64,000 bases of DNA from Vibrio maritimus (GCF_021441885.1 NZ_CP090438.1:248001-312000); one strand, 5' to 3'; counted from the stretch's first letter, positions 54,566 to 63,984 are shown. Notes: a model not told the origin generated them from the sequence alone. Made by a program: numbers and translations.

Positions 54566-54618
54566 TACCCTTAAAGATTAGGGTAAACAATAGTGACTGA
54601 CTCTCGATGTTACGAGAG
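54566..54618 (+). repeat. Two hairpins upstream of kefG
   Basis: TACCCT/AGGGTA (54566-54585) and CTCTCG/CGAGAG (54601-54618) form stems in the likely kefG leader. Neither is followed by a T-run. The rest of the 300-base yheS-kefG gap shows nothing else. Confidence 0.4.
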
Positions 54619-54660
54619 AGCAGTTTACGAAGCCGTAAGTATGGAGATGGTTTTCAAGGA

Positions 54661-55275
54661 ATGACGTCAGAATTACAACACTCAAACCAATCCCCAAAAG
54701 TTCTGGTGATCTATGCGCACCCAGAGCCGCAAAACTCTATCGCCAATCAGGTGATGCTCAAAAAAATCCAATCCTTGGATAATGTCACCCTGCGCGATTT
54801 ATATGCCCTGTACCCTGATTTCTTTATTGACGTCAATGCTGAGCATCAATTGCTACTTGAGCACGATGTGATTGTGTTTCAGCATCCACTTTATATGTAT
54901 TCCTGCCCATCGTTGCTCAAAGAGTGGATTGACCGAGTGCTGGGCAAAGGCTTTGCGTTTGGTGATGATTGTGCCTTAGAAGGTAAGTATTGGCGCAGCG
55001 TGATCACGACAGGTGGTAAAGAGTCGGCCTTTAGCCAGTCTGGCTACAACAAGTACCCACTTGAGCAGATATTGCAGCCGTTTGAGCTCAGCGCAGCCTT
55101 GTGCAAAATGCACTGGATGGAGCCTTTGGTTCTCTACTGGTCTCGCCGTGTGGATGACATGGATCGCTATCAGCATGCTGAGCTTTACAGGCAGTGGCTG
55201 ATGCACCCCTTCGATGAGTCTTTAATGATGTCGTCGCTTGCGGCAAAGGAGGCGGCTGATGGCAATGGCGAATGA
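54661..55275 (+). CDS. kefG: KefG-like ancillary quinone oxidoreductase
   Basis: A flavodoxin-like NAD(P)H oxidoreductase of 204 residues needed for full activity of the KefB potassium/proton antiporter during electrophile stress. The N-terminal FMN-binding fold begins with VLVIYAHPEPQNS, and FQHPLYMYSCPSLLKEWIDRVL and TTGGKESAF follow. The start at 54661 follows a CAAGGA site; the ATG at 54607 would be within the leader hairpins. It overlaps kefB by 17 bases. Confidence 0.92.
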   Translation: MTSELQHSNQSPKVLVIYAHPEPQNSIANQVMLKKIQSLDNVTLRDLYALYPDFFIDVNAEHQLLLEHDVIVFQHPLYMYSCPSLLKEWIDRVLGKGFAFGDDCALEGKYWRSVITTGGKESAFSQSGYNKYPLEQILQPFELSAALCKMHWMEPLVLYWSRRVDDMDRYQHAELYRQWLMHPFDESLMMSSLAAKEAADGNGE

Positions 55276-57055
55276 TTTTCTACAGAGCAGCGTGATATTT
55301 CTTTCGGCGGCGGTAGTGGCTGTGCCGATTGCTCAGCGCTTTGGGTTAGGAAGTGTGCTGGGTTACCTGCTGGCGGGTGTGGCGATTGGTCCATGGGGGC
55401 TCGGTCTCATCAGTGATGTGGATGAGATCCTGCACTTTGCTGAATTTGGCGTGGTGTTGTTGCTGTTTCTAATTGGTCTCGAGCTAAACCCTAAGAAACT
55501 GTGGCAGATGCGGGTACCGATACTCGGCCTTGGTGGTGCGCAGGTCTTAGTCACCACCTTAGTCTTGTCCGCCATCGCCTCGCTGTTTGGGCTCACTTGG
55601 CAGACAAGTCTAGCCATAGGGATGGCGCTAGCACTTTCTTCCACTGCGATTGCACTGCGGGTGATAGAAGAGCAAGGATTGGCGGGCGGCGAAACGGGTC
55701 AGTCTGGTTTTGCAGTACTGCTATTTCAAGATATCGCCGTGATCCCTATGTTAGCGCTGCTTCCGGTACTGGCAGGCAACACCGCAGGTAACTGGGATGA
55801 CATTCTGTGGATGTTAGCGGGTGTGCTCGGACTGCTCGTTGGTGGTCATTACCTCATTCGACCATTATTTCGCTATGTGGTGATGAGCGGCGTACGTGAA
55901 CTGTTTACCGTGGCGGCGCTGCTGCTGGTGGTGGGTATTGCCGCCTTCATGCAAAAGCTGGGTCTATCGATGGCACTTGGCACCTTCTTAGCTGGGGTGT
56001 TACTTGCAGAGAGTGAGTATCGCCACGAGCTAGAGATAGCCATTGAGCCCTTCAAAGGTCTGTTGCTTGGTCTGTTTTTTATCGCTGTGGGCATGGCAGT
56101 CAATTTAGGGCTACTGGTCTCTGAACCGCTTAAGGTTCTACTTGCGGTTGTTTCTCTAGTGGTTATTAAAGGCTTGCTGCTTTATGTGTTGGCGCGTCTA
56201 TTCGGTATTCGCCCGAAAGCGCGCAGTAAGATGGCGGCTATTTTGAGTCAAGGTGGTGAGTTTGCATTCGTTATTTTCACTGCTGCCAGCGCTCAGGGTC
56301 TGTTGCCTGCCGAAGAGTCGGCTTTCCTGTTAGTCGTAGTGAGCTTATCCATGGTGACCACGCCACTGCTTTTGATGGGACAGAAAAAGTGGTTTGAGAG
56401 ATCACTCAATCATGAGCAAGAAACCACCATTAAAACCGATGTTGAAGATAGGCAGCCACGAGTCATCATTGCGGGCTTCGGTCGCTTCGGACAAATTGTT
56501 GGTCGCTTGATGTACGCCAATAAGGTCAAAATCACCGTACTAGAGAGTGACGCGAGCCAAATTCATCTGCTGAGAAAGTACGGCTATAAGGTGTTTTATG
56601 GTGATGCTACACAGCTAGACCTATTAAGGGCAGCAGGTGCCCATAAAGCGGAAGCCATTATCGTCTGCACGGATTCTCCAGAAGAGATTATGGAAGTGGT
56701 GGATATGTGTCATCAGCACTTCCCGTCGCTTAAGGTGCTGGCGCGAGCTCGCAGCCGCGTAGAGGCGTATCAGTTAATGAACCACGGGGTAGATCGCTAT
56801 TCTCGTGAGACCTTCTTAGGGGCGCTTGACTTAGGGCGTCAGGCGCTGATTGAGCTAGGATTTCACCCTTATGAGGCCAAACGCGCAGAAGCGCACTTTA
56901 AAAAACTGGATAATGCCATGCTCAAGGAGTTGTTGCCGCAACACAGTGAAGACAAAGAACTGGCGCAGCGCTCAAAAGAAGCTCGTAAAGAGCTCGAAGA
57001 GATCTTTGGCCGTGAAATGGAAAACGACCGCCAGTCCCGAAACTTTTGGGATTAG
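55259..57055 (+). CDS. kefB: KefB, glutathione-gated potassium/proton antiporter
   Basis: A CPA2-family antiporter held closed by glutathione and opened by glutathione adducts, protecting cells by acidifying the cytoplasm. About 12 membrane helices fill residues 1-385, followed by a cytosolic RCK (TrkA-N) domain with IIAGFGRFGQIVG near residue 402. The start at 55259 follows AAAGGAGG inside kefG; the frame from 55238 lacks it. The length of 598 is close to E. coli KefB (601). The kefG-kefB order matches the enteric one. Confidence 0.95.
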   Translation: MAMANDFLQSSVIFLSAAVVAVPIAQRFGLGSVLGYLLAGVAIGPWGLGLISDVDEILHFAEFGVVLLLFLIGLELNPKKLWQMRVPILGLGGAQVLVTTLVLSAIASLFGLTWQTSLAIGMALALSSTAIALRVIEEQGLAGGETGQSGFAVLLFQDIAVIPMLALLPVLAGNTAGNWDDILWMLAGVLGLLVGGHYLIRPLFRYVVMSGVRELFTVAALLLVVGIAAFMQKLGLSMALGTFLAGVLLAESEYRHELEIAIEPFKGLLLGLFFIAVGMAVNLGLLVSEPLKVLLAVVSLVVIKGLLLYVLARLFGIRPKARSKMAAILSQGGEFAFVIFTAASAQGLLPAEESAFLLVVVSLSMVTTPLLLMGQKKWFERSLNHEQETTIKTDVEDRQPRVIIAGFGRFGQIVGRLMYANKVKITVLESDASQIHLLRKYGYKVFYGDATQLDLLRAAGAHKAEAIIVCTDSPEEIMEVVDMCHQHFPSLKVLARARSRVEAYQLMNHGVDRYSRETFLGALDLGRQALIELGFHPYEAKRAEAHFKKLDNAMLKELLPQHSEDKELAQRSKEARKELEEIFGREMENDRQSRNFWD

Positions 57056-57088
57056 GTGACGAGAGTCGTCTGGATAGTAGGAAGTAAC

Positions 57089-57292
57089 ATGAGCAGTATT
57101 AAGAAACGATTTATCGCAGGGGCGAGTTGCCCGAAATGTTCCACACAAGACAGCCTACGCTGGTGGATCGAGAACAATGTTGAGTGGGTAGAGTGCGTAG
57201 ATTGCGAGTTCACTGAGCAGCGAACCCCTAAAGCTGTAGAAAAATCTGAACGAAGTGATGAAGAATTAATCGGCATTTTTAAGCCGGAATGA
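57089..57292 (+). CDS. yheV: YheV-family putative zinc-ribbon protein
   Basis: A 67-residue protein with two CxxC pairs, CPKCST at about 14 and CVDC at about 37, suggesting a zinc ribbon. The start at 57089 (MSSIKKRFIAGASC) follows TAGGAAG. It lies 33 bases after kefB and upstream of slyD, matching E. coli slyD-yheV-kefB. No function is established. Confidence 0.9.
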   Translation: MSSIKKRFIAGASCPKCSTQDSLRWWIENNVEWVECVDCEFTEQRTPKAVEKSERSDEELIGIFKPE

Positions 57293-57410
57293 TTGAGTTT
57301 CTATTTTCTATCCCCATAATATGCTCACACGCCGCCTAACGGCGGCATTGTTTTTATAAGATTGGGCGAAGTTAAATGTCTAGTCTTAGTGCCAATCCTT
57401 TGGAGTATCC

Positions 57411-57998
57411 ATGAAAATTGCTAACAACGCAGTAGTAAGCCTAGCGTACCAAGTAAAAACTGAAGACGGTGTGGTTGTTGACCAAGCAACTGTAGAAGCA
57501 CCTCTAGATTACCTACACGGCCATAACAACCTAATCACTGGCCTAGAGAAGGAACTTGAAGGCAAAGAAGCAGGCGACAAGTTCACTGCAACTGTTTCTC
57601 CAGAAGAAGCGTACGGCGAGCACAATGACGCGCTAGTTCAGCGTGTTCCAGCTAACGTATTCCAAGGCGTTGACACAATTGAAGTAGGTATGCGTTTTCT
57701 AGCGGATACTGACCAAGGTCCAATCCCTGTAGAAGTTACAGAGGTAGACGGCGATGAAGTTGTGGTTGATGGTAACCACATGCTAGCGGGCCAAACGCTA
57801 ACGTTTGACGTTGAAGTGGTTGCACTTCGCGAAGCAACAGCAGAAGAAATCGAGCACGGTCACATTCACAAAGCTGAGCACGGCGGCTGCTGTGGTGGTG
57901 AAGGTCACGGTGAAGAAGGTGGCTGTTGTGGTGGCGAAGGCCACGGTGAGAAGAAAGAAGACGGTTGCTGCGGTGGCGGCGGTTGTGGTTCTCACTAA
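57411..57998 (+). CDS. slyD: SlyD, FKBP-type peptidyl-prolyl isomerase and metallochaperone
   Basis: SlyD is a cytosolic folding helper and nickel chaperone that supports hydrogenase maturation. The FKBP domain (about 1-70 and 130-150) encloses the insert-in-flap chaperone domain (about 70-130). The C-terminal tail from about residue 152 is rich in His, Cys and Gly, with repeated GGCCGGEGHGE-type units that bind nickel and other metals. The length of 195 is typical. The GGAG site is six bases from the ATG. Confidence 0.95.
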   Translation: MKIANNAVVSLAYQVKTEDGVVVDQATVEAPLDYLHGHNNLITGLEKELEGKEAGDKFTATVSPEEAYGEHNDALVQRVPANVFQGVDTIEVGMRFLADTDQGPIPVEVTEVDGDEVVVDGNHMLAGQTLTFDVEVVALREATAEEIEHGHIHKAEHGGCCGGEGHGEEGGCCGGEGHGEKKEDGCCGGGGCGSH

Positions 57999-58083
57999 TC
58001 ACACGCTTTTCAAAGGCCTCCCATTGGGAGGCCTTTGTCGTTTATAGTACTTGGAAACAGAACGAATAATAAGGAAGTGATGT

Positions 58084-59025
58084 ATGACTCAGCCTTTTGC
58101 TATCGCTATTCATGGTGGTGCCGGTACGATTTTAAAAGCGCAGATGAGTGATGAGCTCAAGCAAGAGATACTTGATGCATTGAGCAAATCGGTACAGGCG
58201 GGCGCTGCGGTTCTTGAAGCAGGAGGTGATGCTCTCGATGCCACGGTTGCAGCGGTAAAGGTGATGGAAGATTCGCCCCATTTTAACGCGGGTAAAGGCT
58301 CTGTATTAACGCACTACGAGATGGTGGAGATGGACGCATCTGTGATGCACGGCGCGCAGCAAGATGCGGGTGCTGTGGCGGGTGTTAGGCATATCAAAAA
58401 CCCGATTGCGCTTGCTCGTGATGTGATGCGCGATAGTGATCACGTGCTCTTAATTGGCGAAGGCGCGGAAAAGTTTGCTTTTGAACAAGGTCATGACTAC
58501 ACCGAACAAGATTACTTCTTTACTGAGAGGCGCTATGAACAGCTTCAATCGATGAAAGAAAAAGGGCTGTTTGCGCTATCAGAATCCAAATACCCCGATG
58601 ATAAGAAATACGGCACAGTCGGTGCGGTCGCGCTTGATAAGCAGGGCAACCTCGCCGCAGCGACCAGTACCGGCGGTGTAACCAATAAGAAATATGGTCG
58701 TGTGGGTGATACCGCCATCATAGGCGCGGGTACCTACGCTGAGAATAATAATGTTGCGGTTTCAACCACAGGCATGGGCGAGTATTTTATTCGCAAAACG
58801 GTGGCGGGAGAGGTGGCAGCACGCATGCGTTATCTCAATGAAGATGTACACACGGCGTCTGAGACCATTATTCAAGGTGAACTGAAAACGATGGGCGGAG
58901 AGGGCGGCTTGATCGCCATTGATGCCAACGGCGATGTCCACTTTGCGATGAACAGTTCTGGCATGTATCGAGCCTCTGTTGGCGTGGATGGGGCATTAAC
59001 GGTGAAGATTTATGCTGATGAATAG
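58084..59025 (+). CDS. iaaA: Isoaspartyl peptidase / type III L-asparaginase
   Basis: An Ntn hydrolase that cleaves isoaspartyl dipeptides and asparagine after autoproteolysis. The predicted nucleophile Thr178 is in KYGTVGAVAL and becomes the N terminus of the beta subunit. Glycine-rich GGAGTI near the start and TGMGEYFIR late in the sequence are family blocks. The 313-residue length is close to E. coli IaaA (321). No signal peptide is seen. It has an AAGGAAG site and is not obviously linked to slyD or rpsF functionally. Confidence 0.93.
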   Translation: MTQPFAIAIHGGAGTILKAQMSDELKQEILDALSKSVQAGAAVLEAGGDALDATVAAVKVMEDSPHFNAGKGSVLTHYEMVEMDASVMHGAQQDAGAVAGVRHIKNPIALARDVMRDSDHVLLIGEGAEKFAFEQGHDYTEQDYFFTERRYEQLQSMKEKGLFALSESKYPDDKKYGTVGAVALDKQGNLAAATSTGGVTNKKYGRVGDTAIIGAGTYAENNNVAVSTTGMGEYFIRKTVAGEVAARMRYLNEDVHTASETIIQGELKTMGGEGGLIAIDANGDVHFAMNSSGMYRASVGVDGALTVKIYADE

Positions 59026-59084
59026 CAAGGCTTTTTGCACCTAAGCAGCACTGCATAATTTCTGTAGTTGTTTCACCTCTAAAA

Positions 59085-59117
59085 TTGCTTGCTTATTGTC
59101 CGCCCTTTCTGTAACAT
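59085..59117 (+). promoter_or_regulatory. Candidate promoter of the rpsF operon
   Basis: TTGCTT at 59089-59094 and TAACAT at 59112-59117 are 17 bases apart, about 97 bases before rpsF. Predicted by eye. Confidence 0.4.
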
Positions 59118-59213
59118 TCGCGGTCCTTAATTCTCGGTCTTTTTTATTAGTTCCTTGCTTCCTCTGGACGACCGAGCCAAACGTGGAAGCTAATAATCCG
59201 TAAGGAGCAACCA

Positions 59214-59603
59214 ATGCGTCATTACGAAATCGTATTCATGGTGCACCCTGATCAAAGCGAGCAAGTTGCTGGCATGATCGAGCGTTACACTGGTTCTATC
59301 ACTGAAGCTAACGGTACTATCCACCGTCTAGAAGACTGGGGTCGTCGTCAACTGGCTTACCCAATCAACAAGCTTCACAAAGCTCACTACGTTCTAATGA
59401 ACGTTGAAGCTCCACAAGAAGCTATTGATGAGCTAGAAACTGCTTTCCGTTTCAACGATGCAGTTCTACGTAACATGATCATGCGTACTAAAAAAGCTGT
59501 TACTGAGCCTTCTATCATGCTTAAGCAGAAAGAAGAGCGTTCTGAGCGTGCTCCACGTCGTGAAGAGCGTACAGAAGCTAAGCCAGAAGCATCTGCAGAG
59601 TAA
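59214..59603 (+). CDS. rpsF: 30S ribosomal protein S6
   Basis: S6 dimerises with S18 on the 30S platform. The sequence MRHYEIVFMVHPDQSEQV is the family N terminus; the length is 129 with a charged C-terminal tail (EERSERAPRREERTEAK) that in enteric bacteria receives glutamate residues from RimK. It heads rpsF-rpsR-rplI. The S6 operon mRNA of many bacteria binds the S6:S18 complex for autoregulation; a leader of about 95 bases is available here. Confidence 0.98.
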   Translation: MRHYEIVFMVHPDQSEQVAGMIERYTGSITEANGTIHRLEDWGRRQLAYPINKLHKAHYVLMNVEAPQEAIDELETAFRFNDAVLRNMIMRTKKAVTEPSIMLKQKEERSERAPRREERTEAKPEASAE

Positions 59604-59680
59604 TTCGTTACTCACTTAGTACTTGGTAGTGGTTATCCATTACCGACATCAAGACTTTAATTTAGATCAGGAGATAGCCC

Positions 59681-59908
59681 ATGGCTCGTTTCTTCCGTCG
59701 TCGTAAATTCTGCCGTTTCACTGCAGAAGGCGTTCAAGAGATTGATTACAAAGACGTAGCAACTCTTAAAAACTACATCACTGAAGCTGGTAAAATCGTA
59801 CCTAGCCGTATCACTGGTACAAGCGCTAAATATCAGCGTCAGCTAGCGCGCGCTATCAAGCGTTCACGCTACCTAGCTCTACTTCCGTACACTGATAAGC
59901 ATCAGTAA
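59681..59908 (+). CDS. rpsR: 30S ribosomal protein S18
   Basis: S18 binds S6 in the 30S platform. The 75-residue sequence begins with ARFFRRRKFCRF and ends in the Lys/Arg-rich LARAIKRSRYLALLPY block. Strong CAGGAGA precedes the ATG. Only 77 bases separate it from rpsF, so priB, which lies here in E. coli, is absent. Confidence 0.98.
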   Translation: MARFFRRRKFCRFTAEGVQEIDYKDVATLKNYITEAGKIVPSRITGTSAKYQRQLARAIKRSRYLALLPYTDKHQ

Positions 59909-59938
59909 TCGGCACCGTTTAGAAAAGAGGATTAAACA

Positions 59939-60391
59939 ATGCAAGTTATTCTACTTGATAAAATCGGTAACCTAGGTGGTCTTGGCGATACAGTTAATGT
60001 TAAATCTGGTTACGCTCGTAACTTCCTTATCCCACAAGGTAAGGCTGTAATGGCAACTAAATCTAACGTTGAAATGTTCGAAGCTCGTCGTGCTGAACTA
60101 GAAGCTAAAGTTGCTGAGCAACTAACTGCTGCTGAAGCTCGTGCTGAAAAAGTTAACGCTCTAGAAGCTGTTGTTATCGCTTCTAAAGCTGGTGACGAAG
60201 GCAAACTATTCGGTTCTATCGGTACTCGTGACATCGCTGACGCAATCACTGCTGCAGGCGTTGAAGTTGCTAAGAGCGAAGTTCGCCTTCCTGAAGGTGC
60301 TCTACGTACAACTGGTGAGTTCGAGATCAGCGTTCAACTTCACTCTGAAGTTTTCGCGCAAATCGCACTACAAGTTGTTGCTGCTGAGTAA
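59939..60391 (+). CDS. rplI: 50S ribosomal protein L9
   Basis: L9 has an N-terminal RNA-binding domain (MQVILLDKIGNLGGLGD through about residue 50), a long connecting helix (about 45-75) and a C-terminal domain. The length of 150 equals the family. AAGAGG precedes the ATG. It is the last gene of the rpsF operon and ends at a strong terminator. Confidence 0.98.
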   Translation: MQVILLDKIGNLGGLGDTVNVKSGYARNFLIPQGKAVMATKSNVEMFEARRAELEAKVAEQLTAAEARAEKVNALEAVVIASKAGDEGKLFGSIGTRDIADAITAAGVEVAKSEVRLPEGALRTTGEFEISVQLHSEVFAQIALQVVAAE

Positions 60392-60410
60392 TTTCAGTTA
60401 CAAGAACACG

Positions 60411-60442
60411 AAAAACACCAGCCTCGGCTGGTGTTTTTTTTT
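60411..60442. terminator. Terminator of rplI and the DUF481 gene
   Basis: The stem AAAACACCAGCC/GGCTGGTGTTTT with a short loop is followed by a long T-run and preceded by A residues. Confidence 0.92.
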
Positions 60443-60497
60443 GCTCATTTTCTATTAGTGCAAGACCGATTTTGTCTTTGATAGAAAGCTAAGAAAG

Positions 60498-61268
60498 CTA
60501 GAAAGCGAAAAGTAGATTAACCGTAAAGATTGAATCGCGTTTGCTTAAGGTAGGGCTAGGTACCTTGGTATGGTATTTACTGTCATAAGCCAGCTTAAGG
60601 GCGATGGTCTCGGTAATGTCGTTGGTGACGTTTAACTCCGTATCCATACGCGTGTTGCTTTGACCTGCAGTGACGGTAAGTTTGGTGGCGACTGTTAGGT
60701 TATCCAGTGGGTTCCAAGAGAAATTAATGTTACCGCGCACAATGGCTTCTTTCACAATATCCTTGAAGATGATCTCATCATCATCGATTTCATCAACGTT
60801 AGGCTCTTGATAACGAAAGCCTGGGCCAAATTCGGCTTCAAGCAAAACTGAATCTGTATTAAATAACTGGTAACCAAAACCGCCTGAAACGGTATGGTCT
60901 TCAAAGTAAGAGCTGTAGCGAGACGTAAAACCGTTATAGTTTCCGTATAGATAGGTCCTTGGACCCAACTTATAGTCGCTCTGCAGCAAATAGTTTTGTT
61001 GGTTCTTGTCCTCTTCCCCATTTTTGTACAATTGATAGTACTTCCACTCACCATTGGTACGGTGTCTACCCTCAGTATATTCAGCGCCAACACGAGCGTT
61101 TAGCGATTGAGAGTCGGTATTACCTGAGTGCGCCTGATAGCCAAACTCGACTTCAGTTTTTAGAGGTGAGGGTGGTGTGTCTTCGTTGTCACCAGAAGGC
61201 GTGAACTCTTCAGCATAGATCGCCGGCGAAGCAAGCAGCACTAAACTAAATATCAACTTCTTGGACAC
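60498..61268 (-). CDS. DUF481-family outer-membrane beta-barrel protein
   Basis: A 256-residue exported protein with a clear signal peptide (MSKKLIFSLVLLASPAIYA). The rest alternates polar and hydrophobic residues as expected of an outer-membrane barrel and ends in FTVNLLFAF, with the terminal Phe recognised by the BAM complex. DUF481 members resemble E. coli YdiY; the function is not known. An acidic stretch (EIDDDEIIFKD) may be an exposed loop. It is divergent from dnaB. Confidence 0.88.
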   Translation of the reverse strand: MSKKLIFSLVLLASPAIYAEEFTPSGDNEDTPPSPLKTEVEFGYQAHSGNTDSQSLNARVGAEYTEGRHRTNGEWKYYQLYKNGEEDKNQQNYLLQSDYKLGPRTYLYGNYNGFTSRYSSYFEDHTVSGGFGYQLFNTDSVLLEAEFGPGFRYQEPNVDEIDDDEIIFKDIVKEAIVRGNINFSWNPLDNLTVATKLTVTAGQSNTRMDTELNVTNDITETIALKLAYDSKYHTKVPSPTLSKRDSIFTVNLLFAF

Positions 61269-61446
61269 GAAAACCTCATGGCATGGGGAAATGGGCAGGG
61301 GATTATATGTGTCGCATATTCGTTCATCGTCAGCGATAGGTCAAATTTTGATTCATGATTCATCGTTTTAGTCGCGTTTTCTTTGCTTTAGCCCACACTT
61401 ACTTGAGTATATAATGGTGGGTCTTAGTGTGTTATCGAGTAAGGTC

Positions 61447-62841
61447 ATGGCGGATATCCGAAATCAAAAAAGTAAAGATGCTCAAGTGGACTCAGTGAAG
61501 GTTCCTCCTCACTCCTTAGAGGCGGAGCAATCGGTCTTAGGTGGTTTGCTGCTGGACAACCAGCGTTGGGATACCGTGGCAGAAAAAGTCATCAGTAGCG
61601 ATTTTTATAGCCGACCGCACCGTTTGATATTTGAAGGTATCCAAGCGATCCTCGAAGAAAATCATCCTCTTGACTTGATTACTCTCTCTGAGCATCTAGA
61701 GCTTCGAGAGCAGCTTGATGATGTGGGTGGCTTTGCTTACCTAGCAGATTTGGCGAAGAACACGCCAAGTGCAGCCAATATCAATGCCTACGCGGATATT
61801 GTGGCTGAGCGTGCTTTGGTGCGCAACTTGATTGGTGTGGCGAATGAGATTGCTGATGCTGGCTATGACCCTCAAGGTCGCTCATCAGAAGATCTTCTCG
61901 ACATGGCGGAAAGCAAAGTCTTTAAGATTGCTGAAGACCGCACCAATGAAAACGAAGGCCCTCAAAACGTTGATAACATTCTAGAAAAAACCTTAGAGCG
62001 TATTGAGATCCTCTACAAAACACCGCAAGACGGTGTGACAGGCGTGACCACGGGCTTTAATGACCTCAACAAGAAGACTGCCGGTCTACAAGGCTCTGAC
62101 TTGATTATCGTTGCGGCGCGTCCTTCTATGGGTAAAACCACGTTCGCAATGAACCTGTGTGAGAATGCGGCGATGTCGAGCGACAAGCCTGTCCTTATCT
62201 TCTCACTCGAGATGCCTTCAGAACAGATCATGATGCGTATGCTTGCCTCGCTTTCTCGTGTTGACCAAACCAAGATCCGTACTGGTCAGCTTGATGATGA
62301 GGATTGGGCAAAAATCTCCACCACCATGGGCATGCTCATGGAAAAGAAGAACATGTACATTGATGACAGTTCAGGTTTGACTCCGACAGAGGTGCGCTCG
62401 CGTGCTCGTCGAATTGCACGTGATCATGGCGGTCTTAGCCTCATCATGGTCGACTACCTTCAGTTGATGCGTGTACCTTCTTTATCTGACAACCGTACCC
62501 TCGAGATCGCTGAGATCTCTCGCTCTCTTAAGGCGTTAGCGAAAGAGTTGAATGTGCCTGTTGTGGCGTTGTCTCAGCTTAACCGTTCCTTGGAGCAGCG
62601 TGCTGATAAGCGCCCGGTAAACTCGGACCTTCGTGAATCGGGCTCTATCGAGCAGGATGCCGACCTTATCATGTTCATCTACCGCGATGAGGTATACCAC
62701 CCAGACAGCGCATTGAAGGGGATTGCGGAAATCATCATAGGTAAGCAGCGTAACGGTCCTATCGGTTCGGTGCGCTTGACGTTCCAAGGTCAATTCTCTC
62801 GCTTTGATAACTACTCCGGTCCTGCGTTTGATGAAGAATAG
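61447..62841 (+). CDS. dnaB: Replicative DNA helicase DnaB
   Basis: DnaB is the hexameric 5'-to-3' helicase of the replication fork. The N-terminal collar domain (about 15-120, SLEAEQSVLGGLLLDN) precedes a RecA-like motor with Walker A RPSMGKTTFA near residue 228, the Walker B segment SLIMVDYLQLM and QLNRSLEQR. The start at 61447 (MADIRNQKSKD) gives 464 residues; the frame from 61414 adds 11. No intein interrupts the P-loop. alr follows after 12 bases, a conserved pairing. Confidence 0.98.
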   Translation: MADIRNQKSKDAQVDSVKVPPHSLEAEQSVLGGLLLDNQRWDTVAEKVISSDFYSRPHRLIFEGIQAILEENHPLDLITLSEHLELREQLDDVGGFAYLADLAKNTPSAANINAYADIVAERALVRNLIGVANEIADAGYDPQGRSSEDLLDMAESKVFKIAEDRTNENEGPQNVDNILEKTLERIEILYKTPQDGVTGVTTGFNDLNKKTAGLQGSDLIIVAARPSMGKTTFAMNLCENAAMSSDKPVLIFSLEMPSEQIMMRMLASLSRVDQTKIRTGQLDDEDWAKISTTMGMLMEKKNMYIDDSSGLTPTEVRSRARRIARDHGGLSLIMVDYLQLMRVPSLSDNRTLEIAEISRSLKALAKELNVPVVALSQLNRSLEQRADKRPVNSDLRESGSIEQDADLIMFIYRDEVYHPDSALKGIAEIIIGKQRNGPIGSVRLTFQGQFSRFDNYSGPAFDEE

Positions 62842-62853
62842 TAAGGGTTCGGC

Positions 62854-63945
62854 ATGAGTTATATGAAAGCAGCGACAGCGCATATCAACCTAGATGCGTT
62901 GGCACACAATTTAGCGCGAATTAAGCAAAAAGCGCCAAACAGCAAAGTGATGGCTGTGGTTAAGGCAAATGGCTATGGTCATGGCTTAAGACATATTGCT
63001 AAGAATGCTGAGGGTGCTGATGCCTTTGGTGTGGCGCGTATTGAGGAAGCACTGCAGCTAAGAGCGAGCGGTGTTGTAAAGCCTATCTTGTTGTTAGAAG
63101 GGTTTTATTCGGCGAACGATTTACCCGTACTGGTCACCAACAATATTCAGACTGTGGTCCATTGTTATGAGCAACTTGACGCATTGGAACAGGCTGAGTT
63201 AGAAGGACCGGTTGTCGTCTGGCTTAAAGTCGACAGCGGCATGCATCGCCTCGGCGTTCGTGAAGAGCAATATCAAGAGTTTGTCGAGCGTCTGCATCGC
63301 TGTGATAACGTAGCAAAGCCGCTGCGATACATGAGCCATTTTGGCTGTGCTGATGAGCTCGAAAATCCGATGACAAAGCAGCAAATTGAGCTGTTTCTTT
63401 CGCTCACTGAAGGTTGCAATGGTGAACGCTCAATGGCGGCGTCTGCTGGCCTTCTAGAGTGGCAGCCAAGTCAGCTCGATTGGGTTCGTCCGGGCATCAT
63501 CATGTACGGTGTGTCGCCATTTGGAGACAAAACGGCCGCTGAGATGGGCTTTAAGCCTGTGATGACCCTAAAGTCTCATCTGATTGCCGTCCGTGACGTG
63601 AAAATAGGTGAGAGTGTTGGTTATGGTGCAACTTGGACTAGTGAGCGAGATACCAAAGTGGGCGTGATTGCGATCGGTTATGGTGATGGCTATCCACGCA
63701 CGGCTCCTAATGGAACCCCGGTATTGGTGAACGGTAGAAAAGTGCCTATCGCGGGCCGCGTGTCGATGGATATGCTCACCGTGGACCTAGGTCCAGATGC
63801 TTTGGACCGAGTAGGTGATGAAGCCATCCTGTGGGGCGAAGAACTACCTTCTGAAGAAGTTGCAGACCACATCGGTACTATCGCTTATGAACTAGTGACC
63901 AAATTGACTTCACGTGTCGAAATGAGCTATAGCGATAAAAGCTAG
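62854..63945 (+). CDS. alr: Alanine racemase
   Basis: A PLP-dependent racemase that makes D-alanine for peptidoglycan. The PLP lysine lies in VVKANGYGHG; it would be Lys34, the E. coli number, with a start at 62863 (MKAATAHI), but an AAGGG site six bases from 62854 favours the longer form (MSYMKAATA, 363 residues). The second catalytic residue is the tyrosine in GYGATW. SRV-type dimer contacts are in the C-terminal beta domain. It is cotranscribed with dnaB. Confidence 0.95.
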   Translation: MSYMKAATAHINLDALAHNLARIKQKAPNSKVMAVVKANGYGHGLRHIAKNAEGADAFGVARIEEALQLRASGVVKPILLLEGFYSANDLPVLVTNNIQTVVHCYEQLDALEQAELEGPVVVWLKVDSGMHRLGVREEQYQEFVERLHRCDNVAKPLRYMSHFGCADELENPMTKQQIELFLSLTEGCNGERSMAASAGLLEWQPSQLDWVRPGIIMYGVSPFGDKTAAEMGFKPVMTLKSHLIAVRDVKIGESVGYGATWTSERDTKVGVIAIGYGDGYPRTAPNGTPVLVNGRKVPIAGRVSMDMLTVDLGPDALDRVGDEAILWGEELPSEEVADHIGTIAYELVTKLTSRVEMSYSDKS

Positions 63946-63984
63946 ACTCTATATGTCACACCAAAGAATCACAGCTGATTAAAT

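Noticed and set aside
57736..58002. Minus-strand His/Arg-rich ORFs over the slyD tail
   Set aside because: They are the reverse complement of the repetitive His/Cys/Gly codons of the SlyD metal-binding tail, which keeps all frames open.
60171..60458. ORF of 95 codons running past the end of rplI
   Set aside because: It is a second frame of rplI that continues through the rplI terminator; the composition is unlike a protein.
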